Assembly: GCA_002840895.1 (NCBI GenBank)
Contig: PHCZ01000001.1
Span: 248,001-312,000 of the forward strand
Source of the DNA: Bacteroidetes bacterium HGW-Bacteroidetes-8
GTDB taxonomy: Bacteria > Bacteroidota > Bacteroidia > Bacteroidales > UBA932
Reading direction: 5' to 3'
Length of the DNA stretch: 64,000 nucleotides
Below are positions 54,901 to 61,835 of the stretch, piece by piece. Positions within the stretch are counted from its first letter, which is position 1, and each line of letters begins with the position of its first letter. The notes beneath the pieces are model-generated. The model saw nothing but the letters and a program-made list of their open reading frames with translations. It did no database searches and was not told the DNA's origin. The translations under genes and the position numbers were made by a program.

Positions 54901-55384
54901 CTACTCCAATCAGAGTCCCCTTAACCATTACTGCTGTTCCCGGGAGAGGTTTCCCGTCGGCCTCTGTTACGTTACCTGTGACCTTAACCGGTTTTTGTTC
55001 TGCCTGTTTTTGTGCAGGTTGGCTCTTAGCACTTAGAACAACGACACTCTCCTCTATTTGGTAAGTGTAGGATTTGCCTGTAAGTACCATATCCATAAAA
55101 CGTTTAATTGTAGCATCAGAGACATTGATGCTAATTCGTCCAATTGCTCGGGCGGCTTCTGTACTGTACATAAAGGTGTAGTCTGTTTGCGATTCTACTT
55201 CGCGAACAATCTCCTCAAAGGTCACATTTTGCTTATTGATGCTTATAAGCCGGTTATTCTGTGCATATAGCTGCATAGGTGATAGACCGGCCAAACAAAG
55301 CAGAGCAATAGTGCAAAATAAACGTCTGGCACTTAAAAGGGAAATGTTAGTCCCATAAGTACGCTTAATCCACTTTTTTTTCAT
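51980..55384 (-). CDS. SusC/RagA TonB-dependent transporter with STN domain
   Basis: 1134-aa outer-membrane transporter. After a signal sequence (LFCTIALLCLAGLSPMQLYAQ) there is an STN domain (about 45-118, ISINKQNVTFEEIVREVESQTDYTFMY), the sensing domain that contacts a FecR-type anti-sigma factor. Then come a carboxypeptidase-like domain (VTGNVTEADGKPLPGTAVMVKGT), a plug with YGSRGANGIVVITLK and a barrel ending SLSITARF. The STN domain fits regulation by the adjoining FecR/ECF sigma pair. No sugar-degrading enzyme is linked, so substrate is open. Confidence 0.96.
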   Translation of the reverse strand: MKKKWIKRTYGTNISLLSARRLFCTIALLCLAGLSPMQLYAQNNRLISINKQNVTFEEIVREVESQTDYTFMYSTEAARAIGRISINVSDATIKRFMDMVLTGKSYTYQIEESVVVLSAKSQPAQKQAEQKPVKVTGNVTEADGKPLPGTAVMVKGTLIGVVTIEDGSFELNVPANKSVLVFSFMGKKPKEVNISGKNSVNVILEDDEMSINQVVVTGIFNKSRESYTGSLTTISDKELKAAGNRNILISIRNIDPSFNITDNLEFGSDPNKLPDITIRGRTSMDVNVRNLQEQSSVQSNANLPLFIMDGFEVSLQRVMDMDEELVESITLLKDASATAMYGSRGANGIVVITLKRPAIGKLRVSYRGGVNIEAPDFTSYNLMNAREKLQYENAANLFNSIYNPNNQNLQELYNQRLIEVERGVDTYWLKYPVRTGIGNRHSVRVDGGADNFNYAGSISYNNIMGVMKESSRNNFSGNLFFQYSLKNLKFQNDLTIIHNKNRNSPYGNFSDYTTANPIYTPYDNDGHLKKMLADPLASSNTPQRVGNPLYNATLPTRDDGSYTNIQNNLAIEWQINEDFMLRGNFGVLRQESRTDRYLSRDHTSFDTGDYTGENFNMRGSYTYSTGYQFSYEGSATLNYKKTFNEVHQLYSGLSANVAEEMSENYSVQGRGFSASNMKNLGMAGAYALGKPYSSEQHSRRLGTILNVNYTYDRRYFADFSGKIEGSSKFGSNDRTAPFWSAGFGWNLHNENFIRNSNSINSLRLRLSYGTTGSQNFSSYQALTTYKYFGQESYKFWNGAYMIGIGNPDLSWQKTKHTNLGIETSMFNGRFRMNVDFYNKLTEELLTDINLPTAGGFQSYKANVGEVRNRGIEIDANAFIIRDVNRRITWSVGGNLAHNVNKILKISNALEFLNSELMKDAGPNPSFLYQEGQSMNTIFVVRSLGIDPATGQELFLNRFGERVYTWNAQDKVPNGVNEPTIWGNLRTMFRWKNITLNATMSYRVGGYVYNQSLVDKVENISLSRQVNNPWGNLDKRALYERWQNPGDVASFKNIRDFNATYASSRFVMKENAINLNSLNLNYEFSTEWVKKSLKMDYLSFGFYAEDLFHISTIKQERGLSYPFARKFSLSITARF

Positions 55385-55470
55385 ACATTTATTGTTTGGG
55401 TTTGGTGGGTTCTAAAACTGTTTTCTTAGCGGGAGCCGGTTTGAGGATAAGAACCCGTTAAATCCTCTCG

Positions 55471-55517
55471 CCGCCCATTTAACCGTAGTTCCTGGCCGAA
55501 TTACGGTTAATGGGTGG
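55471..55517. promoter_or_regulatory. Strong hairpin in the fecR-susC gap
   Basis: A 16-17 bp stem with one bulge and one G-T pair (arms 55471-55487 and 55502-55517), followed on the plus strand by T6. Both flanking genes run on the minus strand, where the T tract becomes an A tract before the stem. It could limit read-through from fecR into susC or fold in the susC leader. A second inverted pair (GAGGAT / ATCCTC) lies at about 55443-55468. Confidence 0.55.
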
Positions 55518-55532
55518 TTTTTTAATTGAATT

Positions 55533-56690
55533 CTACCGATTTGCCGGTAAAATGATTACTGTTTTATCATTTACTTCGAACCGAAGTTCTCCTGTCTTTT
55601 CCATAAGATCCATAAGTCTGCTGAAGTTGCTGGTACGTGGGAGCTTGAATCGAAATTTTTTATCCTTCATTCCGAAATCTTCAAAGTTGTACTCGAATCC
55701 GAACCACAGGCTAAACTCTCGCATTATCTCTTCGAGACTTCTGTTTTCAAATATGAACATTCCACCGGCTCTCTCCCGGTAGATTGTTGCATCTAAATTT
55801 TCTATAGAGATATTTTGATCTCCTCTATTTAAGATTGCCAATTGATTAGGTAATAACCCTGTCTGGTTCATCATAACTTTCCCAGAAACAAGTGCTGTCT
55901 CTACGGTAGATTCATTGTTGTAGGCTCTCAGATTGAAACTGGTTCCCAATACAGTTATTTTTGCATCAGCAGCTGTTACTATGAATGGCCTTGAAGTATC
56001 CCTTTTTACATCAAAATAGCCCTCACCGGAAAGTTTAACCGATCTTTCTGTTCCATCGAAAAACGAAGGGAACTCCAGTTCAGACTCAGGGTAAAGAGTT
56101 ATTATTGTACCATCTTCCAGCGTAATGGTATGAGTAGAACCGCTTGAAACTTTAATTTTGTAAATCTCCGCTACTATCTTTCCCGGCTCACTCTCTTTAA
56201 GTATCGCGGTTTGCTGGAGTATTGCAGAGATATCTGTTTTTTCTTTTAAAACAATACTTTCGCCTGTTGGGTACTCCAGAATTGTTTCATTAGCAAGAAG
56301 TTTTATTGACTCTCCCCGATTATCACTACCTGTGCGTAAAAGGTATGTTCCTAATGCCAAAGATGCCGTTACGGCAAAAACTGCCGCATATCTTAAAAGC
56401 CTCCGGTTAAATTGATATTTTGGACGATAAATATTTCTCGCAACCTCCTCCCAGACTCTTTTCCCGGCCTCAATATCTAATTTATCGGTATCTTCTTTGC
56501 TAAATTTTTTTAACAACTCTTCAATGTCTAATCCTGACTCTTCAAGTAGTGATGTAAGTTCTCTCTTTTCGATTTCAGTAATATCTTGCACCGCAAATTT
56601 TGCGAGTAACTGGGCAACTCTTGTTGATTGGTAGTACCTTTTCATCTCTAAAATCGTTTTAGATTCATTATTTATCTCTTTATTATCCAT
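55533..56690 (-). CDS. FecR-type anti-sigma factor
   Basis: 385 aa. The cytoplasmic N-terminal ~95 residues would bind the sigma factor; one membrane helix follows (LLRYAAVFAVTASLALGTYLL, about 99-119). The periplasmic FecR domain shows GSTHTITLEDGTIITLYPESELEFP and RSVKLSGEGYFDVKRDTSRPFIVTAADAKITVLGTSFNLRAY, the defining motif, and a C-terminal DUF4974 block ending FEVNDKTVIILPA. It relays the transporter's loaded state to the divergent sigma factor. Confidence 0.94.
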   Translation of the reverse strand: MDNKEINNESKTILEMKRYYQSTRVAQLLAKFAVQDITEIEKRELTSLLEESGLDIEELLKKFSKEDTDKLDIEAGKRVWEEVARNIYRPKYQFNRRLLRYAAVFAVTASLALGTYLLRTGSDNRGESIKLLANETILEYPTGESIVLKEKTDISAILQQTAILKESEPGKIVAEIYKIKVSSGSTHTITLEDGTIITLYPESELEFPSFFDGTERSVKLSGEGYFDVKRDTSRPFIVTAADAKITVLGTSFNLRAYNNESTVETALVSGKVMMNQTGLLPNQLAILNRGDQNISIENLDATIYRERAGGMFIFENRSLEEIMREFSLWFGFEYNFEDFGMKDKKFRFKLPRTSNFSRLMDLMEKTGELRFEVNDKTVIILPANR

Positions 56691-56698
56691 AAATCTAA

Positions 56699-56711
56699 AA
56701 AAGGTATTATC
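56699..56711 (-). promoter_or_regulatory. Shared 13-mer upstream of fecR
   Basis: AAAAGGTATTATC (plus-strand reading) occurs exactly here, 8 nt before the fecR ATG, and again at 58480-58492 upstream of the thioredoxin-like gene. A candidate element for the local ECF sigma factor; evidence is two copies only. Confidence 0.35.
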
Positions 56712-56765
56712 AAAACAGAATTATTTTTATAAAAAGGCTAAAATTTTTTTTTATCAGAAAAAGTC

Positions 56766-56773
56766 TACTTTTG
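56766..56773 (+). promoter_or_regulatory. -7 box of the ECF sigma gene
   Basis: TACTTTTG, 51 nt before the sigma ATG, indicating housekeeping transcription of the sigma gene. Confidence 0.45.
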
Positions 56774-56824
56774 TTAAAGTGATTTTAAAAAGATGGAATC
56801 ATCAATATTCAATATATTCTTATT

Positions 56825-57364
56825 ATGGAGGAGATAGTTCGGAAGTTTCAAGAAGGAGATCAAAGCTCTTTTGAAAAGCTGTTCTGGACATATTTCCCAT
56901 CCGGTAGAAGATTTGTACTAACCTTTTTGATAGATGAAGAGAGTGCAGATGATATACTTCAGGAGGTCTTTATCCAGATTTGGAATAAACGTAAAATCTT
57001 CAGTAACGAGGCACACTTCAAAGCCTATTTTTACAAATCATTGAGGAATAATACAGTAAAACGAATTGTAAGGAGCAAACACCCAATTAATTTAGAGTCA
57101 ATTGAAAATAAAGAGAGTGAAGATCTATTCCAGAAAATTGTCGAAATTGAGTTTAACAGAGAGGTTTCTCAAGCTATTTCAAGATTACCTGAAAAAAGAA
57201 GAGAGATTATTCTCCTCTCAATGTCCGGTATGAGTGCCGAAGAGATCTCCAAGGCACTGAATATTTCTGTTAATACAATTAAAAGCCAAAAGACAAAAGC
57301 ATATTCAACTCTTCGCAATGATTTGAAAGATATGAACAGTTTTGTCTTTTGGATTTTGCTTTAA
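56825..57364 (+). CDS. ECF-type RNA polymerase sigma-70 factor
   Basis: 179 aa with sigma region 2 (SSFEKLFWTYFPSGRRFVLTFLIDEESADDILQEVFIQIWNKR) and region 4 (ISRLPEKRREIILLSMSGMSAEEISKALNISVNTIKSQKTKAYSTL), no regions 1 or 3: an ECF sigma of the FecI-like Bacteroidota group. It is divergent from fecR; in most such loci sigma, fecR and susC run in one direction. A 14-codon reading frame from ATG 56793 overlaps the start by 13 nt and might couple translation. Confidence 0.95.
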   Translation: MEEIVRKFQEGDQSSFEKLFWTYFPSGRRFVLTFLIDEESADDILQEVFIQIWNKRKIFSNEAHFKAYFYKSLRNNTVKRIVRSKHPINLESIENKESEDLFQKIVEIEFNREVSQAISRLPEKRREIILLSMSGMSAEEISKALNISVNTIKSQKTKAYSTLRNDLKDMNSFVFWILL

Positions 57365-57369
57365 CCTAA

Positions 57370-58431
57370 TTATATTTTTTTCTTACGCTCCAGATCTTTA
57401 GCAACCCTAACTCTGGTTTGTTCATCGCCTATTAAAGCCAACAACTCTTTTGTTTGATCTTCATTCCACAAATCACTTAAAGCAGGAATCGTGAAATATA
57501 AAAACCTAATAAGTTCGTTTTTATCGGACCCTACTGAAAACGCGGTTATATTCTTGTACAGAGATTCAACTCCCTCCTTATTCATATATACCTTTATGGC
57601 TTCTTTATAGAGGTTTAGGACTTTGGAGTTGTTTAATTTTAGATTTTCTAATATCACACTTTTCTCGTCTAGATCAGTCTGGATGGGATTGGATTGTTTC
57701 CCGAGAACTCCTGCATAATAAGCTTCAAATTTCTTTTTCAATAAAAGGTCAGTTTTATCCCTACCAACCTCTTTGCGAAACTTCTCAACATTATCTAGAA
57801 CAAATTTACCTTTAGGTGAGTTAAGTCTTGCCATATCATCAAATATGAACAGACACTCTTCACAAATCAGCTCATCTTCCGATAGAGAGTTTGCAAAATC
57901 TTCGACCATTTTGGTTATATCGGCGGTATAAGTACCACCTAAAGCTTTTATGTAGTTTGCTACAAGTTTTTTATCACGATTACCTTCGTTATAACTCTTT
58001 TGTAAAACTCCAAATGCTTTTTCAGGATTAAAAGACTCCTCTATTTTATCAATAAATGCAAGTCCAAGAACTCCACCTGCAAACATATGCAACAGATTAC
58101 CGTCTCCATCAAGAATTACATAAGTTGGGTATGCTTGTATCCGATATTTGGTTTTAACAGCAGGTCCCTCTTCTCCTTTCTCTGCATTAAACTTCACGCT
58201 AATAAATTTCGGGTTAAAGTAATCTCCCATCTCTTTCATTGGGTAGATATCCTTATCCATCATTTTACAGGGTCCGCACCAATCTGTATATGTATCAATG
58301 AATACAAATTTGTTTTCTAATTTTGCTTTTGCAATTGCTTGATCTAAAGTTAGCTCTTGGAAATTAATCCCTTGCCCTGCTGCAAAAATTGAGGAAAACA
58401 GGATGGCAAGCATCAAAATTGGTTTTTTCAT
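57370..58431 (-). CDS. Secreted thioredoxin-fold protein (WCGPC)
   Basis: 353 aa from ATG 58431 (MKKPILMLAILFSSIFAAGQ, signal peptide); two ATG further upstream would place extra polar residues before it. A thioredoxin domain follows at once: KFVFIDTYTDWCGPCKMMDKDIYP with the redox Cys pair near residues 51-54, and cis-Pro in IQAYPTYVILDGDG. The remaining ~210 residues are helical and unassigned. Periplasmic disulfide exchange is the likely role. It converges with the sigma gene (5 nt between stops) and shares a 13-mer upstream with fecR, so it may belong to the same regulon. Confidence 0.82.
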   Translation of the reverse strand: MKKPILMLAILFSSIFAAGQGINFQELTLDQAIAKAKLENKFVFIDTYTDWCGPCKMMDKDIYPMKEMGDYFNPKFISVKFNAEKGEEGPAVKTKYRIQAYPTYVILDGDGNLLHMFAGGVLGLAFIDKIEESFNPEKAFGVLQKSYNEGNRDKKLVANYIKALGGTYTADITKMVEDFANSLSEDELICEECLFIFDDMARLNSPKGKFVLDNVEKFRKEVGRDKTDLLLKKKFEAYYAGVLGKQSNPIQTDLDEKSVILENLKLNNSKVLNLYKEAIKVYMNKEGVESLYKNITAFSVGSDKNELIRFLYFTIPALSDLWNEDQTKELLALIGDEQTRVRVAKDLERKKKI

Positions 58432-58479
58432 AAAAATGGTTTTGTTATTGTTTTTCATAGATAATATCCACAAAAAGAG

Positions 58480-58492
58480 AAAAGGTATTATC
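58480..58492 (-). promoter_or_regulatory. Shared 13-mer upstream of the thioredoxin-fold gene
   Basis: Exact second copy of AAAAGGTATTATC seen upstream of fecR, 48 nt before the chosen start. Confidence 0.35.
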
Positions 58493-58509
58493 CATAAAAA
58501 TTTAAATGA

Positions 58510-59082
58510 TCAAATCCACTTCTGAACATTTACCGGCCGGTAACTCTCCATTTTATCCAAAAGAGAGGTAATATTATCGCTGATTAATATCATCTGCATA
58601 TTGGCATCTTTAAGAAAATGCTCTTTTACCATATTGTCAATAAGTGCCAGGAGATGATCGTAGAAACCATTTGTATTGAGAATTGCCACCGGCTTATTGT
58701 GAAGGCCCAACTGTGCCCAGGTAAGAATTTCAAAAAACTCTTCCAATGTTCCGTATCCGCCGGGAAGTGCTATCACTGCATCACACATTTCGCTCATTAG
58801 AGTTTTACGTTCGTGCATACTTTTAACCCAGATAAGTTCGCTAAGATTAGCGTGGTTAATCTCCTTGTTTTTAAGGAACTCCGGCATTACTCCTGTTACA
58901 ATGCCCCCCTCTGAGAGAACGCTATCGGCAACTGCTCCCATAAGCCCCACCTTTGCTCCGCCGTAAATAAGTTCTATATCTCTTTTTGCCAACTCTTTGC
59001 CAAGCAGGCGGGCCTGCTCCAGATAGATGTTATTGCTACCGGAGCTAGACCCGCAAAATACTGTTATTCGTTTAAAATGCAT
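58510..59082 (-). CDS. LOG family (TIGR00730) nucleoside 5'-monophosphate phosphoribohydrolase
   Basis: 190-aa Rossmann-like protein. ITVFCGSSSGSN at the start, IELIYGGAKVGLMGAVAD, and the LOG signature PGGYGTLEEFFEILTWAQLG with catalytic Glu and the upstream SMHERK Arg. Such proteins release the base from cytokinin-type or ordinary nucleoside monophosphates. It starts 15 nt after the Arc-type gene, in an operon with SPFH. Confidence 0.93.
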   Translation of the reverse strand: MHFKRITVFCGSSSGSNNIYLEQARLLGKELAKRDIELIYGGAKVGLMGAVADSVLSEGGIVTGVMPEFLKNKEINHANLSELIWVKSMHERKTLMSEMCDAVIALPGGYGTLEEFFEILTWAQLGLHNKPVAILNTNGFYDHLLALIDNMVKEHFLKDANMQMILISDNITSLLDKMESYRPVNVQKWI

Positions 59083-59097
59083 ATTGAGAATAATCTG

Positions 59098-59259
59098 CTA
59101 TTTGATATCTTTTTTTAGCCTGCCTGCATCTTTCAAACTTTTGTTTATCATCCATTCCAATTGACCATTGATGCTCCTGAACTCATCTGCAGCCCATTTC
59201 TCAATTGCTTTCATCGTCTCGGTGTCGATGCGTAGAACAAATGATTTTTTTTCTGCCAT
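59098..59259 (-). CDS. Arc-type ribbon-helix-helix protein (53 aa)
   Basis: ATG at 59259, TAG at 59098-59100. The protein begins MAEKKSFVLRIDTETMKAIEKW: a beta strand with alternating polar residues (KSFVLRID), then two helices (TETMKAIEKWAADEF and SINGQLEWMINKSLKDAG), the Arc/MetJ fold. It lacks a fused domain and is probably a small DNA-binding dimer. It sits 3 nt after the SPFH stop and 15 nt before the LOG gene. With an SPFH membrane protein as partner it could tie DNA or transcription to the membrane, but that is inference. Confidence 0.8.
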   Translation of the reverse strand: MAEKKSFVLRIDTETMKAIEKWAADEFRSINGQLEWMINKSLKDAGRLKKDIK

Positions 59260-59262
59260 CTT

Positions 59263-60117
59263 CTATTGGTTTAAAGTTCCTGCATTGATTACAGGTGAAG
59301 TCTCCTTGTCTCCGCAAAGAACGACCAGTAAATTACTCACCATAGCAGCTTTTTTCTCTTCGTCCAGTTCAACTATCTTCTTGTTAGATAATAACTTTAG
59401 AGCTGTCTCTACCATACCTACTGCCCCCTCTACAATTTTGCTTCTGGCAGCGATTATTGCAGTTGCCTGTTGTCTTTTTAGCATTGCCTGAGCTATCTCC
59501 GGCGCATAAGCAAGATAACCTATTCTCGCCTCAATTACTGTTATACCGGCCAGTTTTAACCTCTCAGAAACCTCCTCTTCAAGACTCTTATTTACATCTT
59601 CGAAGTTTGAACTCAATGTAATGCTTGCCTGTTCGTCTTCGAACTGATCATAAGGGAATGAGCCTGCGAGCTTGCGAACTGCCGAATCTGTCTGAACCTT
59701 TACAAACTCTTCAAAATTATCTACCTCGTATAGAGCTTTGTAAGTGTCATCAACTTTCCAAACCAATATAGAGCTAATCATAATTGGATTCCCGAGTTTA
59801 TCGTTAACCTTAATCCTTTCACTCTCAAAGTTACGAGCTTTCATTGAAATAGCATATTTAGCATAAAACGGAAGCACCCAATAGAATCCGCTCTCCTTAA
59901 CAGTTCCGGTATATGCGCCGAATAACAGCAACACCTTTGAATTGTTAGGATTGATGATGAAAAAACCGGGAACCAGAAATAGGAAAATAAATAGGGATGC
60001 AATGCCTAAGATCACATATGACTGTGAAAGACAGTAAATGCCGGAGCCCAATGCCAGCAAAGAAACCGTGAACATAAGATAGCCACTTGTTGCATTAATG
60101 ATAACTTCTTTTTTCAT
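59263..60117 (-). CDS. SPFH/Band 7 domain membrane protein
   Basis: 284 aa with two N-terminal membrane segments (YLMFTVSLLALGSGIYCL and VILGIASLFIFLFLVPGFFII) followed by an SPFH domain: PNNSKVLLLFGAYTGTVKESGFYWVLPFYAKYAISMKARNFESERIKVNDKLGNPIMISSILVWKV, then a helical part with AGITVIEARIGYLAYAPEIAQAMLKRQQA and an alanine-rich coiled coil. Slipin/stomatin-like scaffold of membrane microdomains. No NfeD-type protease partner is adjacent. First gene of the SPFH-Arc-LOG operon. Confidence 0.92.
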   Translation of the reverse strand: MKKEVIINATSGYLMFTVSLLALGSGIYCLSQSYVILGIASLFIFLFLVPGFFIINPNNSKVLLLFGAYTGTVKESGFYWVLPFYAKYAISMKARNFESERIKVNDKLGNPIMISSILVWKVDDTYKALYEVDNFEEFVKVQTDSAVRKLAGSFPYDQFEDEQASITLSSNFEDVNKSLEEEVSERLKLAGITVIEARIGYLAYAPEIAQAMLKRQQATAIIAARSKIVEGAVGMVETALKLLSNKKIVELDEEKKAAMVSNLLVVLCGDKETSPVINAGTLNQ

Positions 60118-60150
60118 AATAGTGATATTAAAATGATATTATTATGACAT

Positions 60151-60158
60151 CAAAAGTA
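60151..60158 (-). promoter_or_regulatory. -7 box of the SPFH operon
   Basis: Minus-strand TACTTTTG, 33 nt before the SPFH ATG. Confidence 0.5.
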
Positions 60159-60225
60159 ATGCAATTTTTTTAATTACCAAAAAAAATATTTACATATTAT
60201 TTGCCTTATAAAGATTTGATTTTTT

Positions 60226-60711
60226 TTATAATGTTTTCAAAGCCATAAATACTGGATATATCAAAGCAATAATAAGCATTAGTGTAATGATAGGCCTGTT
60301 GATATTCTGCCATTTATAATTGTTTCTTTTGAATGCATCAATTGCGTGATTGAGACCGGAGAATATAAAGAAGAAGATAAAAGTGAATAAAATAGTAAGC
60401 TCTGCCTTTATACCCCAATTTAAGAAATATACCACAACAGCTACAACTGCGTAAGAGAGGAGTGCAATTGCAGATTGTCTCTGGTAGTTGCTCCCAACCT
60501 CAAATCCCTTAAGTTCTGCAGATTTTTTGGCAAACAGTAGCCCCTCCAGACCTGATATTCCCGCTATTGCAAATATTATTAATGGAATCATAAAGTGGAG
60601 TTGTGCTATGGGGTCGTAACCATTGGTAAAACCAATCGAGTATCCAAAATAGATAGATATTGATACTATAGTAATTCTAACTATGTCCAATATTTTCAAA
60701 AAAGTTTTCAT
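60226..60711 (-). CDS. Four-TM membrane protein, unknown function
   Basis: 161 aa with hydrophobic segments at about 10-28 (IVRITIVSISIYFGYSIGF), 38-52, 82-97 and 106-120, with a possible fifth at the C-terminus (PIITLMLIIALIYPVFMA). A conserved-looking polar loop FAKKSAELKGFEVGSNYQRQSA lies between. No family recognised. It begins 13 nt after the SGNH-like gene in the same direction and precedes the SPFH promoter. Confidence 0.7.
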   Translation of the reverse strand: MKTFLKILDIVRITIVSISIYFGYSIGFTNGYDPIAQLHFMIPLIIFAIAGISGLEGLLFAKKSAELKGFEVGSNYQRQSAIALLSYAVVAVVVYFLNWGIKAELTILFTFIFFFIFSGLNHAIDAFKRNNYKWQNINRPIITLMLIIALIYPVFMALKTL

Positions 60712-60724
60712 ATTATGGGTATTA

Positions 60725-61729
60725 TTATTGTTTTAAAAACCAAGGTGTTGAAGTTGGATCTGTGGAGAAGAACTCAAACAGCATATTTGCGATTTTTAAA
60801 CGACCTGAATTTGAGGGATGAACTCCATCTGTCTGATAATCTGATAGACCCCAGGTAACTCCATCATCTCTTGGTTTTGTACCTTCGGTCCAGAAATATG
60901 GCCCCCAGGAGAGCCAAGCACTTTGTGGCTGTGCGCCGGTATAATTCAGAGAACTTACTCCATTTATCTGGTCTTCTATGAGACGCTTTACTGCCCACCC
61001 GCTGTACCAGGCATAAGGTTCGGGGTTTAATGTGCCTGTTGCCCATCCTGCATATGTTCGGCTGCTTAAATATACAAGTTTAAGATTAGGAAACTTTGAT
61101 TTAAGCATCTGCATAGATAAGGCGAATTTATCTTTTAATGAGTTAGGATACGTAGCAAACGCTGTGTCTCTTGGAGCAATCTCTGCCTCCTTGTACCATA
61201 TTATCTGCACTTGTAAAGCTGTAACTCCGGCTGCAGTTAGACGATTATTTACTGTTTGCCAGTAGGGTGCAGATTCTAAATTAATTTTAACTATGTCCTG
61301 CCCCCCTTCGGCTCCATCTACAAGGAGCAACTTTTGATTTTTGCCTGAGTATGCCTGTGCAATAGGGATAAATGCAGAAGTCTCCTGTGTTGTGTTTGAC
61401 ATGCCAACTGACATCCATACAATTTTACCGTTTGACTCATCTGTACTTCCCGAGATGTTTAGAGGCTTGATTGATTTGGCGATAGCTATACCGGCTGAGT
61501 TATGGTTTATAGGGCGAATATTTGATCCGTTTGGATACAATCCTCCCGTATATCCTCTAAAAGTTCCGTATCCAAAGTCTGTAAGGGGAGCTGGGGAGGT
61601 AATTACCAAATTCTCCTCTCTATCTTGCTCCCTATCTTTATTACAGGCAAATACTATTAAAATAAGCGAAGCGACAAAAGCAAATCTTGCTTTTGAAGAT
61701 ATCTTAAGGAGTTTGATTATTTGAGCCAT
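60725..61729 (-). CDS. SGNH/GDSL-like hydrolase lipoprotein
   Basis: 334 aa from ATG 61729 (MAQIIKLLKISSKARFAF then VASLILIVFACNKDRE, lipobox-like VFAC); an ATG 17 codons earlier gives an unusually long leader. SGNH-type elements are GKIVWMSVGMSNTTQ (nucleophile Ser in the first block), LLLVDGAEGGQD (Gly block), VQIIWYKEAE (Asn block replaced) and TDGVHPSNSGRLK (Asp/His block). Probable surface or periplasmic esterase acting on acetylated sugars, or a binding protein if the altered Asn block kills activity. Confidence 0.6.
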   Translation of the reverse strand: MAQIIKLLKISSKARFAFVASLILIVFACNKDREQDREENLVITSPAPLTDFGYGTFRGYTGGLYPNGSNIRPINHNSAGIAIAKSIKPLNISGSTDESNGKIVWMSVGMSNTTQETSAFIPIAQAYSGKNQKLLLVDGAEGGQDIVKINLESAPYWQTVNNRLTAAGVTALQVQIIWYKEAEIAPRDTAFATYPNSLKDKFALSMQMLKSKFPNLKLVYLSSRTYAGWATGTLNPEPYAWYSGWAVKRLIEDQINGVSSLNYTGAQPQSAWLSWGPYFWTEGTKPRDDGVTWGLSDYQTDGVHPSNSGRLKIANMLFEFFSTDPTSTPWFLKQ

Positions 61730-61835
61730 CGCTATTACAGTTGTGAGGCCGTTTGAATCAAATTTAAATATTTTTTTCAAACCTCAGCTATTGCAAAGGA
61801 TAATAGTGCAGATTCTCTGCTCAAGATTGAAATAT

